Below, piece after piece: positions 1-7,544 of a stretch of 18,737 bases of DNA (position 1 is the stretch's first letter; each line of letters opens with the position of its first letter). The notes beneath the pieces are model-generated. The model made no database searches. It saw nothing but the letters and a program-made list of their open reading frames with translations, and was not told the DNA's origin. Origin of the DNA: Dehalococcoidia bacterium UBA2160 (lineage in GTDB: Bacteria > Chloroflexota > Dehalococcoidia > Lucifugimonadales > UBA1123); the NCBI GenBank assembly GCA_002328865.1, contig DCWO01000124.1, positions 1 to 18,737 on the forward strand, written 5' to 3'. The position numbers and the translations under genes were made by a program.

Positions 1-34
1 ATAAGGTTGCTCAGGCCGAACGGAGTAAAGGTTT

Positions 35-62
35 CCCGTTCGTGGTGAGCCTGTCGAACCAC
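35..62. repeat. REP-like intergenic palindromic repeat
   Basis: A 28-nt element beginning CCCGTTCGTGGTGAGCC, with short inverted arms (GTGGT at 42-46 and ACCAC at 58-62). From memory, this sequence type (the TTCGACAGGCTCACCACGAACG family) is a common dispersed intergenic repeat in several GC-rich bacterial groups. Its chance translation (FVVSLSNH) often turns up in spurious ORFs. Only one copy is visible here, so calling it a repeat rests on recognition and not on copy number in the window. The rest of 1-211 holds no convincing gene. It has a small hairpin (GTTCC/GGAAC at 128-140) and a 12-bp palindrome, TGAGTCGACTCA, at 203-214 that overlaps the stop codon of the next gene. Confidence 0.5.
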
Positions 63-211
63 CCCGGCGTTCCCACTTGATTCCCGGCTTGTGCATCGAA
101 CATACGATTCAGGACACCAGTCGAAACGTTCCGGTGGAACATGACGGCGGTCTATTCACCGACAGACTACGCAAACTCGCCGTAGTGACATTCTTTGCGG
201 CCTGAGTCGAC

Positions 212-1120
212 TCAACCGCCCGGCAGCACACTTTTCGCCAGTTTGCAGATCATCGTGAACGCGGGATCGAAGAAGTTGCCGACATCGTACTCGACGTGCA
301 TGCCGAGAAGGAAGTCAGCCTCGGCGGCGTCCAGGCCGTAGTCGGCCTGCAGCCAACGGAGCATCTCTGACGAGGCGTGCTGCGTCGCCTGATCCAGCGG
401 GCGGGCGTTTCCTGCCGTGAAGATGTATTCGTCGTTCTCGCCGCGCGGCCAGCCGATCTCCTTGCCCTTCAGCACTTCGACGGTCAACACCACGTCCATC
501 GAAATCTCGATGCCGGTGCCCAAGATCTCGCCGTCAGCTTGCCACGCGTGGCCGTCGCCCAGGTGGAACAAGGCGCCCTCGACGAAGACCGGCAGGTACG
601 CGGTTACTCCGGGAGCGAATCCTTTGTAGTCCATGTTGCCGCCGTACGGTCCGGAAGTGGCGGTGGATATGGCCTGTCCCCGCGCAGGGGCTGTGCCAAA
701 GCAGCCAAGCATCGGCTGAATCGGGACGGTCAGGCCGGCCATCGCGCCGGGCCCGCCGTCCACCGTGGCAGCGCCGGACTCGAAGTCGAGCCTGAATTGC
801 AGGCGCTCGGCTTCAGTGACGTTGCTGGGGTCTCCCGGCTCCAGCACGTGCGGAGCGATGCGCGGCGAGCAGAATCCGTGGTCGCGGTTGGGCCAGATGC
901 GGTCGAACTTGACCTTCAGCGTGTCGCCCAACTCGGCGCCTTCGACGAAGATCGGACCGGTCTGAGGGTTGCCGCGGGGGCCGATCTGGTCGCCGTTCGC
1001 GTCCCAGCCGCCCGCGTCGATGGTCGTCGTCACAACGGTGTCGCCGCTGCCGACCGTCAGCACAGGCTCGTGTGACCCAATCGTAGCGTGGTATGTCGTC
1101 GGCGAGAATCTGTGTTCCAT
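212..1120 (-). CDS. Acetamidase/formamidase family protein
   Basis: A 302-residue protein of the FmdA/AmdA family, whose members hydrolyse short amides such as formamide or acetamide to ammonia and the carboxylate. What is seen: the family pattern GNPQTGPIFVEGAELGDTL (about 50-68), the block PMLGCFGTAP (136-145), GPYGGNMDY (157-165) and the metal-site-like GDGHAWQADGE (188-198), followed by the GTGIEISMDV strand typical of the family. The length fits the roughly 300-residue acetamidase branch rather than the roughly 400-residue formamidases. It starts at ATG 1120 with TTGGAG just upstream. There is no signal peptide, so it should be cytoplasmic. It stands alone, divergent from the lipoprotein gene across 263 nt. 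The exact amide substrate cannot be read from the sequence. Confidence 0.9.
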   Translation of the reverse strand: MEHRFSPTTYHATIGSHEPVLTVGSGDTVVTTTIDAGGWDANGDQIGPRGNPQTGPIFVEGAELGDTLKVKFDRIWPNRDHGFCSPRIAPHVLEPGDPSNVTEAERLQFRLDFESGAATVDGGPGAMAGLTVPIQPMLGCFGTAPARGQAISTATSGPYGGNMDYKGFAPGVTAYLPVFVEGALFHLGDGHAWQADGEILGTGIEISMDVVLTVEVLKGKEIGWPRGENDEYIFTAGNARPLDQATQHASSEMLRWLQADYGLDAAEADFLLGMHVEYDVGNFFDPAFTMICKLAKSVLPGG

Positions 1121-1383
1121 GATGCTCCAATCTGCTCCACGTCCGACCAGTCCGATGTGACTCGGTGAGTGGGTTCGGTTTTCGGGTCAGTGTACATCAC
1201 ATGACAACGCCGCACTCTTGCCGTCGGGCGTTTCCTCAGGATTGCCGGCTACGAAGAATCAGCGCCGGTCACCCGCGTCCATCTACGGCGAACCGGCTCG
1301 GGAACTCTTCTCGCCTTAGCATCGTCAGAATATACGTGACGGGCGTTGGCCCGAACCGGTAACCTATTTGGTGGAGGTAGTTG

Positions 1384-2658
1384 ATGAAGATGAAAACCCT
1401 GATATTAGGCGCTGGAATTGCGGCGCTGTTTGTTTTCGGTGTGGCGTGCGACGGGTCCGACGTGGACGATCAGACGCCCGCCGTGGTCGAGAGCGCGCCC
1501 CAATCGGCCCCAGCTCAGACGAGTGTCCAACCACGACCGTCGACGGCACAGGTCGCCCCGGCGCCCGCAGCGGCTCCAGCTCCCAGCGGTGTGGCCCCGC
1601 CGTCGGCGGCGGTGCAGACCTCGCCTCCTGTGTCGATCACGGCGCCGAGTTCCGGTTCGATGATCCCGCGAGCCGCCAACATCGAACAGCTAGTTACAAG
1701 CGCACAACTGATCGTGGTCGGTACGATCAACTCGGTGCTGGACGAGAAGCAGATCGGCGGCTACGGAGTCGGCGGCCAACTGATGCCTGCGGAAGACGGC
1801 GGCAATCCCGTTACCGATTTCGACGTACGCGTTGAGTCAGTGCTAAAGTCGGACGGGACTGTGGCTGAAGGAGAGGGCTTCGTTCTCCGCATGCACGGTC
1901 ACACGAGCAGCGATCCTGCTGTCGTTGCCTCCGTCCTGTTCGAGCTGCCCAAGGCCGGAGATCGCCTGCTATTCGCTCTTGGCCGAAACCCTGACGGCAC
2001 ATTCGGCTCCGGACCGGAAGGTCTCCTCGACGTCGGCGATGCGATTGTGACGTATGCCGACGGCGAACCGTTCGCGGCGCAGATGTCGCCGGATCAGCTC
2101 GTTGAGGACATTCGCGACCTTTCGGCGGCCGAATCGACGCCTGTTCAACAGGTCGCGGTGAGTCACTCGCCAGCCGACTCGGACGGCGGAATGACCGAGG
2201 ATGAGTTCGTCACCCTGCTGACGGCTGAAGACATCATGACGATCCTGAGCGCTAAGATTTCGTTGACCACCCAGACCGTGGACATGAGAGAGATGGCCGA
2301 GGGCGTGGACGCATCGCAGGTCGAGACGATCGAGAGTTGGTATTGGCTGGCGCTCGGCGAGGCCGGCATCGACCGAGGATTGTCGTTCTCGGTCATGGAT
2401 TTCGATTCGGAGGATGCCGCTCTGGCCCACTACGGCGAAGTTACGTCAGACGATTCCGGCATGTTTCAGATGACTCCGTCGATCGGGTACGCGTCTGCCC
2501 ATGTCGATGTGAACGCCGGTGGAATCGGCGGCATGGTCGTGTTCGTGAGCGGAGACAAACTGGTGACGCTGCACACCGCGCAGGACGATTCCTTATTGCC
2601 GCTCGTATCGATATCAGCGATCGAGACGCTCGCCAAGGTGGTGGCAGCCAGGCTCTGA
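1384..2658 (+). CDS. Putative lipoprotein with Pro/Ala-rich tether and two unassigned domains
   Basis: A 424-residue exported protein with no recognised enzyme motif. The N-terminus has Lys residues, a hydrophobic stretch (6-18) and a cysteine at position 22 in the context FGVAC. This looks like a lipobox, although Gly at -3 is atypical. Residues about 32-90 are a low-complexity Pro/Ala/Ser linker, as expected for a surface tether. Residues about 98-248 form a first domain with the pattern SAQLIVVGTINSV then FDVRVESVLKSDG, a beta-rich arrangement I have seen in uncharacterised secreted proteins. A second Ser/Asp-rich linker leads to a C-terminal alpha/beta domain (about 270-424). ATG 1384 is preferred over the in-frame TTG at 1381 because GGAGG at 1373-1377 is 6 nt from it. 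A small hairpin (CGGGC/GCCCG, 1340-1353) lies in the leader. Its end converges on the methyltransferase gene, 38 nt away. Function is unknown. Confidence 0.8.
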   Translation: MKMKTLILGAGIAALFVFGVACDGSDVDDQTPAVVESAPQSAPAQTSVQPRPSTAQVAPAPAAAPAPSGVAPPSAAVQTSPPVSITAPSSGSMIPRAANIEQLVTSAQLIVVGTINSVLDEKQIGGYGVGGQLMPAEDGGNPVTDFDVRVESVLKSDGTVAEGEGFVLRMHGHTSSDPAVVASVLFELPKAGDRLLFALGRNPDGTFGSGPEGLLDVGDAIVTYADGEPFAAQMSPDQLVEDIRDLSAAESTPVQQVAVSHSPADSDGGMTEDEFVTLLTAEDIMTILSAKISLTTQTVDMREMAEGVDASQVETIESWYWLALGEAGIDRGLSFSVMDFDSEDAALAHYGEVTSDDSGMFQMTPSIGYASAHVDVNAGGIGGMVVFVSGDKLVTLHTAQDDSLLPLVSISAIETLAKVVAARL

Positions 2659-2696
2659 TCCCAAGTCGCTGACCGCAATGGCCGAGGTTCGACCGC

Positions 2697-3509
2697 CTAC
2701 TTGCTGACGAGGGTGCTGACCAGCAGGTGTTCTTGGCGCCCGTCGGCGTCGTCCGGATAATGGACGTCTTCAGTCTCAAAACCTGCTTGGGCTAGCAACT
2801 CGATCCACGTCTTCATCGGAAAAAGGCCGGAGATATGCCGATCCTGCTCGACCCGCAACTGTCCGGCCTCCTTGATGAAGTAGACGAATATGGACTCCAT
2901 AGTCGTATCGGAGAGGCCAGAGTCGTGGTTGTACTCGAAGTACGTCAGCTCCGCTTGGCTGTTGCGGCGCGTATGGTGGGACGTGCGGAGACCCGGAAAC
3001 GTATCCTTGTACCAATCCGGGGCCGTGATGAACAGGCCGCCCGGCGCCAGGTGAACCTTCGCCGTCTCGAACGTATCCCGCAGATCGTCCTCGGTTAGCA
3101 TGCAGGTGATCGCGTCGTGGATCAGCACCGCGCTGAACTTCCGGTTCAATCGAACGTTCCGCATGTCGCCAACCAAGTGCTCGACTTCGGGGTTCAGACT
3201 GGCCGACATGGCCAACATCGTCTCGGACAGGTCCACCGCGGTCAACTTGAGCTCGGGCGCCGCCTGGGGAAGTCCGGCTCCGCGACGACAGTCACATCCG
3301 CGAAGCGTCGTCTGTGACCCGTCGCAATCCGGATTGAGCACGTGATGGAGATTGTGGCCCCCACCGACTCCCAGTTCGAGGATGTCGTGCATCCCGGGCC
3401 CGATTCTGGCGATCAGTTCTTTGCGCCAGTGTCGCGCCTCGTCGATGTAATCGGCGTGCGGACTGACCAGAGGCCACAGGTGGGCGAACTCGTCGTACAT
3501 ACGTGCCAT
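2697..3509 (-). CDS. Class I SAM-dependent methyltransferase with a cysteine-rich insertion
   Basis: A 270-residue soluble methyltransferase of the Rossmann-fold class I type. The SAM-binding motif I is ELGVGGGHN (45-53). Motif II is in LTAVDLSETML (89-99), HLVGDMRNVRL (111-121) precedes the central strand FSAVLIHDAI (125-134), and LAPGGLFI is the post-motif strand. Normally about 18-20 residues separate motifs I and II. Here about 27 extra residues (roughly 58-86) contain three cysteines (62, 72, 74) and several arginines. ATG 3509 is chosen because GGGGTGAG (3519-3526) lies 9 nt upstream. An in-frame TTG at 3533 would add eight residues but has no ribosome site. It lies 87 nt downstream of the transketolase-like gene on the same strand and may be co-transcribed. 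The acceptor substrate is unknown. Confidence 0.85.
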   Translation of the reverse strand: MARMYDEFAHLWPLVSPHADYIDEARHWRKELIARIGPGMHDILELGVGGGHNLHHVLNPDCDGSQTTLRGCDCRRGAGLPQAAPELKLTAVDLSETMLAMSASLNPEVEHLVGDMRNVRLNRKFSAVLIHDAITCMLTEDDLRDTFETAKVHLAPGGLFITAPDWYKDTFPGLRTSHHTRRNSQAELTYFEYNHDSGLSDTTMESIFVYFIKEAGQLRVEQDRHISGLFPMKTWIELLAQAGFETEDVHYPDDADGRQEHLLVSTLVSK

Positions 3510-3596
3510 GGCTTTGCTCTCACCCCAGACCAATGAGCAACCTGCGTCCGTTTCGCAAGATGCCCGGGCAATACGCGTGGCACCCAGCGATCGGCC

Positions 3597-6158
3597 TTAC
3601 TGCCCGCCCGAGAGCTGATCCATCTGCCGGGAGATGCGACTGTCGTGGTCCCGAGCGAAGCGTTCGATGCCGTTGTAGATCGAGTCGGGATCGAGATGGG
3701 CTTCGGCGATGACGTCCGACTCCGTGCCACCGGTCAGCCACTCGTCGTGCCAATCCGACACCAGCGAATACTCGTCGGTCAAAGGGCCCAGATTTTGCAA
3801 CGGCCAGACTCGCCGGGTTCCGGTGCTGACCACCATGAGGTCGTAGCGGGCTTCCGGCGGGAATACCGACATGCGGTACTCCTCGGGCTGACGCTCGAAA
3901 AGCTCGTCGCTGATGGCCGCGATGACTTTGACGTTGACTCCTGACTGGGCCAGGCGAGGCAGAATCGACACCAGGTTCACGGTCGACGACGATCCTTGAA
4001 CCAACACATAACCCTGTTTCGGTCTGTCGGCGTCGAAGTCTTTGATTACGTACAGCCCCTTGGCCGCCGCCTTGAGATCGGTGTCCGCGAACGTGCTTCG
4101 GTCTGCGACGGCGAAGTCGGGTCTGGCCGTTTCGAGAACGATTACGCCTACTTTCGGGTCTCGCACGGCAATTTCAGCGGCCGCGAAGTAAGCCGGCGCC
4201 ACATCGTTGTAATCCCAGAAACTCAAGGTGATGACCTGGTGTCGTGGGAACAGCTTCCACACCTGCGGCGAGAAGATCCCGAAGTGAGTGCGGGCGTCGG
4301 CAGCCGTTTCAGGACCAGAGTGTCCGGCGAGAATATTCAGGACGCCAAGCCGGAACGGGCTGTCCTGGTTCTGTTGGCTCCAGACCCTGGCCGGAAGATA
4401 CATCAGCGGAGTGAACGCGCCGTAGGTCCCCGTCAGCGCCCAGACGCCAACGTGCCGATCGGGATCAAGCGACACGGATTGGCTGATCAACCCGACGGCG
4501 GTGGAAGCGTTGCCCGCCTCTTGAATCGCCGCTTTGAGTCGCGTCCCTGCCGGGTTGGTCGATGGATCGTAGTGGCCCCACAACGAGCCCGATTCCATGT
4601 TTATGGAATCGGACAGATCAGCGGCGATGGTGACGAATCGGTTGTCGGTTACGTGGTTCATCCACTTGATAATCTCGGATATCGCGCGACGCGTTCCTCG
4701 GACTTGCCCGGGCTGCTCAAACAGCTTTATCGATACTTCTTTCTCGTCGTTCGAGACCGGGTTGCGAATCGTGACGTTCTGCGGATCGGTGGGCAGTTCG
4801 GCGACGGTAAGTCTGGAGTCCTGGAACGGATCTGTCTCACGATCGATCCTGAGCGGCGTCGCGTCGTCAACGGTGTCGCCGATCTCAACCAATCGGTCGG
4901 CCAACCAGTCCCCCAACCCATTTTGCTCCAGCACCGACATGACAACGTCGATATTGTGTTTGAACTGGAGCAAGCGCTCTCGTCCGTCGGAAACAACGCC
5001 GTCTCGGATGCCGTCGAACCGCACGCCGAAACGCTCCTCGAAGGTCGACGCCAGGGATTGATAGTAGTCTCCGTTCATCGGGAATGCGTACGGATGACTT
5101 TGATAGCTGACGACCTGCTCGCCGTATCCGGGGATGTTCCCCTCCGCGGCGGCGGGCCACCATCCCTTGACGGTTCTGCCAATCACTATCATCGGTCTGT
5201 CGTCGGATCGGTCCCAATCTTCCATCGTTTTGAGCGCCGCGACAACCTGGTCGTAGTCGTTCCCGTCTTCGATGGTCAGGACGTTCCAGCCATATGACGC
5301 CCACTGATCTTCCAACTTGTAGGACTCAAAATCCGAGTTGACAACGCCGCCGATCAGTTCGTCGTCGATTCCCGCGTTGTTGTACGAGAGGAGCAGCCGC
5401 AGACGCTTTCCGACCCGTTGAGCCACGGCCTGCGTCTTCATCTCTTGAGCGTGTCCGCTTGTCAGCGCGAACTCGCCCTCGATTGCAAGCACCTTGAGCG
5501 TCTCAGGGGCGCCGACCATATCCCAGAACGCCGCCTTGCCGCTTGCAGTCGCAACCCCGATTCCCGACGGCCCACCGTTGACGTCGTTGGTGAGGTCGGT
5601 CGTCTCCGCGTGGCCGGACAATGACCTGATGCCTCTGATTTTCGCCTGTGCCATCAACGGGTGGTCCTCAAGGTCGTGTTCACGCAGCAACGAGCTCAGA
5701 GCGCCTTTGCCTCGGCGGAAGCCCAGCGCATCGATGGACATCATTCGCGATTCGGGATCGGCCGCGTACCGGTCGTCCCCGGTCTCGGCATGCTTTCTTT
5801 CCAACGCCTCTCCCATCAGTATCCAAAGCGCGTACAGCACAGGAACGTTGTGGCCGCCCGCCAGCAAGAATTTGTCGGCGTAGGGGTGCTTAGGCCGGCG
5901 GTAGTCGTAGCTCAAGCCGCCGAGCTCGGGGCCGATCAAGTGCGTGGCGATCGTGTAAGGCGTGTAGGCCAAGGGCCCGCCGAAGTGGCCGGTCTGAGCA
6001 TAGTTGCACATGGTGACCATCGTCATCGCGGACAGAAACCCAATATCCTCCAGTCGCGATCTGTCGTAGTCGGGGATCGTCACGGCGCTCGCACTTTGGC
6101 GAGCCGACAACGCCACGGAGTTTACGTTGGCCACTGAATTCGCGGTTGTATCCGTCAT
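3597..6158 (-). CDS. Transketolase-like thiamine diphosphate enzyme (TK / PDH-E1 superfamily)
   Basis: An 853-residue ThDP-dependent protein with the full transketolase layout: ThDP-binding domain (about 35-380), pyrimidine-binding domain (about 485-680) and C-terminal domain (about 700-850). Residues matching transketolase active-site positions can be seen: His58 in TGHFGGP, His103 in AGGHNVP and His183 in SGHAETT. The cofactor motif GDG...N is present as EGE (227-229) and NN (260-261), so Glu replaces the usual metal-binding Asp. Glu547 in IQEAGNAST is a candidate for the catalytic Glu. The length is between transketolase (about 660) and the homodimeric pyruvate dehydrogenase E1 (about 890). 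No E2, E3 or lipoyl partner is nearby, so a PDH role is not supported. ATG 6158 has TTTGGAG about 11 nt upstream and a promoter candidate at 6249-6277. The donor and acceptor are unknown. Confidence 0.85.
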   Translation of the reverse strand: MTDTTANSVANVNSVALSARQSASAVTIPDYDRSRLEDIGFLSAMTMVTMCNYAQTGHFGGPLAYTPYTIATHLIGPELGGLSYDYRRPKHPYADKFLLAGGHNVPVLYALWILMGEALERKHAETGDDRYAADPESRMMSIDALGFRRGKGALSSLLREHDLEDHPLMAQAKIRGIRSLSGHAETTDLTNDVNGGPSGIGVATASGKAAFWDMVGAPETLKVLAIEGEFALTSGHAQEMKTQAVAQRVGKRLRLLLSYNNAGIDDELIGGVVNSDFESYKLEDQWASYGWNVLTIEDGNDYDQVVAALKTMEDWDRSDDRPMIVIGRTVKGWWPAAAEGNIPGYGEQVVSYQSHPYAFPMNGDYYQSLASTFEERFGVRFDGIRDGVVSDGRERLLQFKHNIDVVMSVLEQNGLGDWLADRLVEIGDTVDDATPLRIDRETDPFQDSRLTVAELPTDPQNVTIRNPVSNDEKEVSIKLFEQPGQVRGTRRAISEIIKWMNHVTDNRFVTIAADLSDSINMESGSLWGHYDPSTNPAGTRLKAAIQEAGNASTAVGLISQSVSLDPDRHVGVWALTGTYGAFTPLMYLPARVWSQQNQDSPFRLGVLNILAGHSGPETAADARTHFGIFSPQVWKLFPRHQVITLSFWDYNDVAPAYFAAAEIAVRDPKVGVIVLETARPDFAVADRSTFADTDLKAAAKGLYVIKDFDADRPKQGYVLVQGSSSTVNLVSILPRLAQSGVNVKVIAAISDELFERQPEEYRMSVFPPEARYDLMVVSTGTRRVWPLQNLGPLTDEYSLVSDWHDEWLTGGTESDVIAEAHLDPDSIYNGIERFARDHDSRISRQMDQLSGGQ

Positions 6159-6248
6159 GATTCAAAATGCTCCAAACATGAGGTGGGATTGGAAGGATCA
6201 ATGTCAAGGAAAACGGAGGACGCCGCATGACTGACTCTGACGAGGCCT

Positions 6249-6277
6249 ATGGTAGTGTTGCTCAAGATTTCAGTCAA
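6249..6277 (-). promoter_or_regulatory. Candidate sigma70-type promoter of the transketolase-like gene
   Basis: On the minus strand, TTGACT (6277-6272) is separated by 17 nt from TACCAT (6254-6249). This gives an expected leader of roughly 80 nt before ATG 6158. The -35 matches the consensus at 5 of 6 positions and the -10 at 4 of 6. The same TACCAT hexamer serves as the -10 proposed for the GreA fusion gene. It is a prediction from sequence only. Confidence 0.4.
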
Positions 6278-6357
6278 CTAATCCTTCGCTCAATCGGGCC
6301 ATCAAATCCGGAGAATTGAAGTCGCCAAAGCAGTCGTTCGCAGAACTAATCGACGAG

Positions 6358-7425
6358 TCAACCAATTGCATCCGACGTGATCAATCCGTGAATCTTTCGA
6401 ATCGGGTCCCATGCGCCGGACTCCATATTCGAGAGAATCACTACGCTGATGTCCCGGTCCGGATAGCGGCGCGTCAGTCCACTGACGCCCGCGTTTATGC
6501 CCTCTTTCTCATAGAAGACCGTTTTCGAGGAGTCATCCACGTGATGCCACGGACCATAGCCATACATCTTGGTCCAGCCGTCCATGCGACGGTCGACAAC
6601 CTGTGGCGTCAGGAAAGCGTCGGTCATTTTCGGCGAGAGCAATCCACCGGCTTTGACCACACGGATGAATCGATCGAGGTCGCCAGCGGTCACGTGGGCG
6701 CCGCCATCGGGTGACCCAATTGGCGGGTAAGAGTAGATGTTCTTCTTCCAATCCACCACCTCGCCGCTGTCGTTCCGAATAGGGTCGCTTCCCTCAGCGA
6801 CATTGTCATGAACCCGGTCCATGCTGAAGAACCCCGAATGGTCCATCCCCGCACGGTCAAAGACGTTCTTTTTCACGTATTCGCGGTAAGGCATTCCTGT
6901 GATTTTCTCCACCGCCAACCCCAGCAGGATGTAACCGCAGTTGCAATACCGGCTCCCCTGTCCTGGCGGAAAGTTGGGTGGCTTGTAAACGAATTGAGGC
7001 AGAAAATCGGCGGTCGTCGTGACCGCATAGTTGGGCTTGTTCCGCCATAGGTCTTCATAACGCTCGCCTGCCTCCTCGTCGGCATCGTCTCCGATTCCCG
7101 AAGAGTGGGTCAGGAGGTGATATATATTGACCTCGGCCGAAATGGCGGTGTCGCTAAGACCCAGCAATTCCGTTACGCCGGTTTTCAATTCCAGGAGCCC
7201 CTGGTCGATCAACTGCAACGTGGCGATCGACGTGAACAGCTTGGTGATCGATGCTGTGTCGAACCTGGTTCCCAGCGTGTTTCTGATTCTCCATGACCGG
7301 CTCGCATAACCGTAGGCTTCCGAGTAGAGATGTGAATCTCCTCTTGTGACGAGGACGACGCCGGAGAATCTATCATGCTCTTCCAGCCGTCGGAAGTATT
7401 GGTCCCGTTCGTTTTCGGAGTTCAT
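6358..7425 (-). CDS. Serine hydrolase, class C beta-lactamase / PBP-like family
   Basis: A 355-residue protein of the beta-lactamase-related serine hydrolase family (esterases, D-aminopeptidases, PBP4*-like). The nucleophile motif SxxK is S59-I-T-K62 in FDTASITKLFTS, followed by the typical helix IATLQLIDQGLLEL. The second motif YxN is Y160-C-N162 in RYCNCGYILLGL. The usual third motif (KTG, or HxG in esterases) is not clear; the corresponding region seems to be YEKEGINAGVSG near the C-terminus. There is no signal peptide, so a cytoplasmic esterase or peptidase is more likely than a cell-wall enzyme or resistance factor. ATG 7425 is chosen over TTG 7464 because the family homology begins soon after it, but the ribosome site is weak. 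It follows the ACMSD-like gene on the same strand after a strong palindrome at 7499-7526. Confidence 0.85.
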   Translation of the reverse strand: MNSENERDQYFRRLEEHDRFSGVVLVTRGDSHLYSEAYGYASRSWRIRNTLGTRFDTASITKLFTSIATLQLIDQGLLELKTGVTELLGLSDTAISAEVNIYHLLTHSSGIGDDADEEAGERYEDLWRNKPNYAVTTTADFLPQFVYKPPNFPPGQGSRYCNCGYILLGLAVEKITGMPYREYVKKNVFDRAGMDHSGFFSMDRVHDNVAEGSDPIRNDSGEVVDWKKNIYSYPPIGSPDGGAHVTAGDLDRFIRVVKAGGLLSPKMTDAFLTPQVVDRRMDGWTKMYGYGPWHHVDDSSKTVFYEKEGINAGVSGLTRRYPDRDISVVILSNMESGAWDPIRKIHGLITSDAIG

Positions 7426-7498
7426 ACGGCGATCACTCTCGCCAACGTGGCGCCATGCAGTCAATCCGGGCGCGGGGTCATTCGCTGCGTGAATCGAT

Positions 7499-7526
7499 CG
7501 TGTTAGACGTTCGAACGTCCAACACG
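7499..7526 (-). terminator. 28-bp near-perfect palindrome, hairpin after the ACMSD-like gene
   Basis: The 28 nt at 7499-7526 are self-complementary except for one pair. The core GACGTTCGAACGTC (7506-7519) is a perfect palindrome, and CGTGTT/AACACG closes the outside. In RNA from the minus strand the odd pair is a G-U wobble, whereas in plus-strand RNA it is an A-C mismatch. This suggests a transcribed hairpin on the minus strand. It lies 18 nt beyond the stop codon at 7545. No U-tract follows, so it may be an mRNA-stabilising or Rho-assisted 3' end, or instead a protein-binding operator upstream of the serine hydrolase gene. Confidence 0.45.
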
Positions 7527-7544
7527 CCGGAGTCTAGCCGGTTG

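Noticed and set aside
3..80. An open frame at the left edge reading KVAQAERSKGFPFVVSLSNH and ending in TGA.
   Set aside because: The FVVSLSNH part is the translation of the intergenic repeat and is a known source of spurious ORFs.
203..214. The 12-bp palindrome TGAGTCGACTCA as an operator.
   Set aside because: It overlaps the stop codon of the acetamidase family gene, has no flanking promoter, and is short enough to be chance.
1121..1383. A promoter for the lipoprotein gene with TATACG at 1331-1336 as the -10.
   Set aside because: No acceptable -35 lies at the right distance, so it is not listed as a feature.
3996..5297. A 433-codon open frame on the plus strand.
   Set aside because: It lies wholly antisense to the transketolase-like gene. 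Its product is Arg/Val/Gly-rich with no domain pattern and there is no ribosome site; long antisense frames are expected in GC-rich coding DNA.
3597..6158. Naming the ThDP enzyme as pyruvate dehydrogenase E1 (aceE).
   Set aside because: The length is similar, but no E2/E3 genes are adjacent and the N-terminal histidine motifs match transketolase better.
6358..7425. Calling the serine hydrolase a beta-lactamase resistance gene.
   Set aside because: There is no signal peptide and no clear KTG motif. SxxK and YxN alone are shared by many esterases and peptidases.
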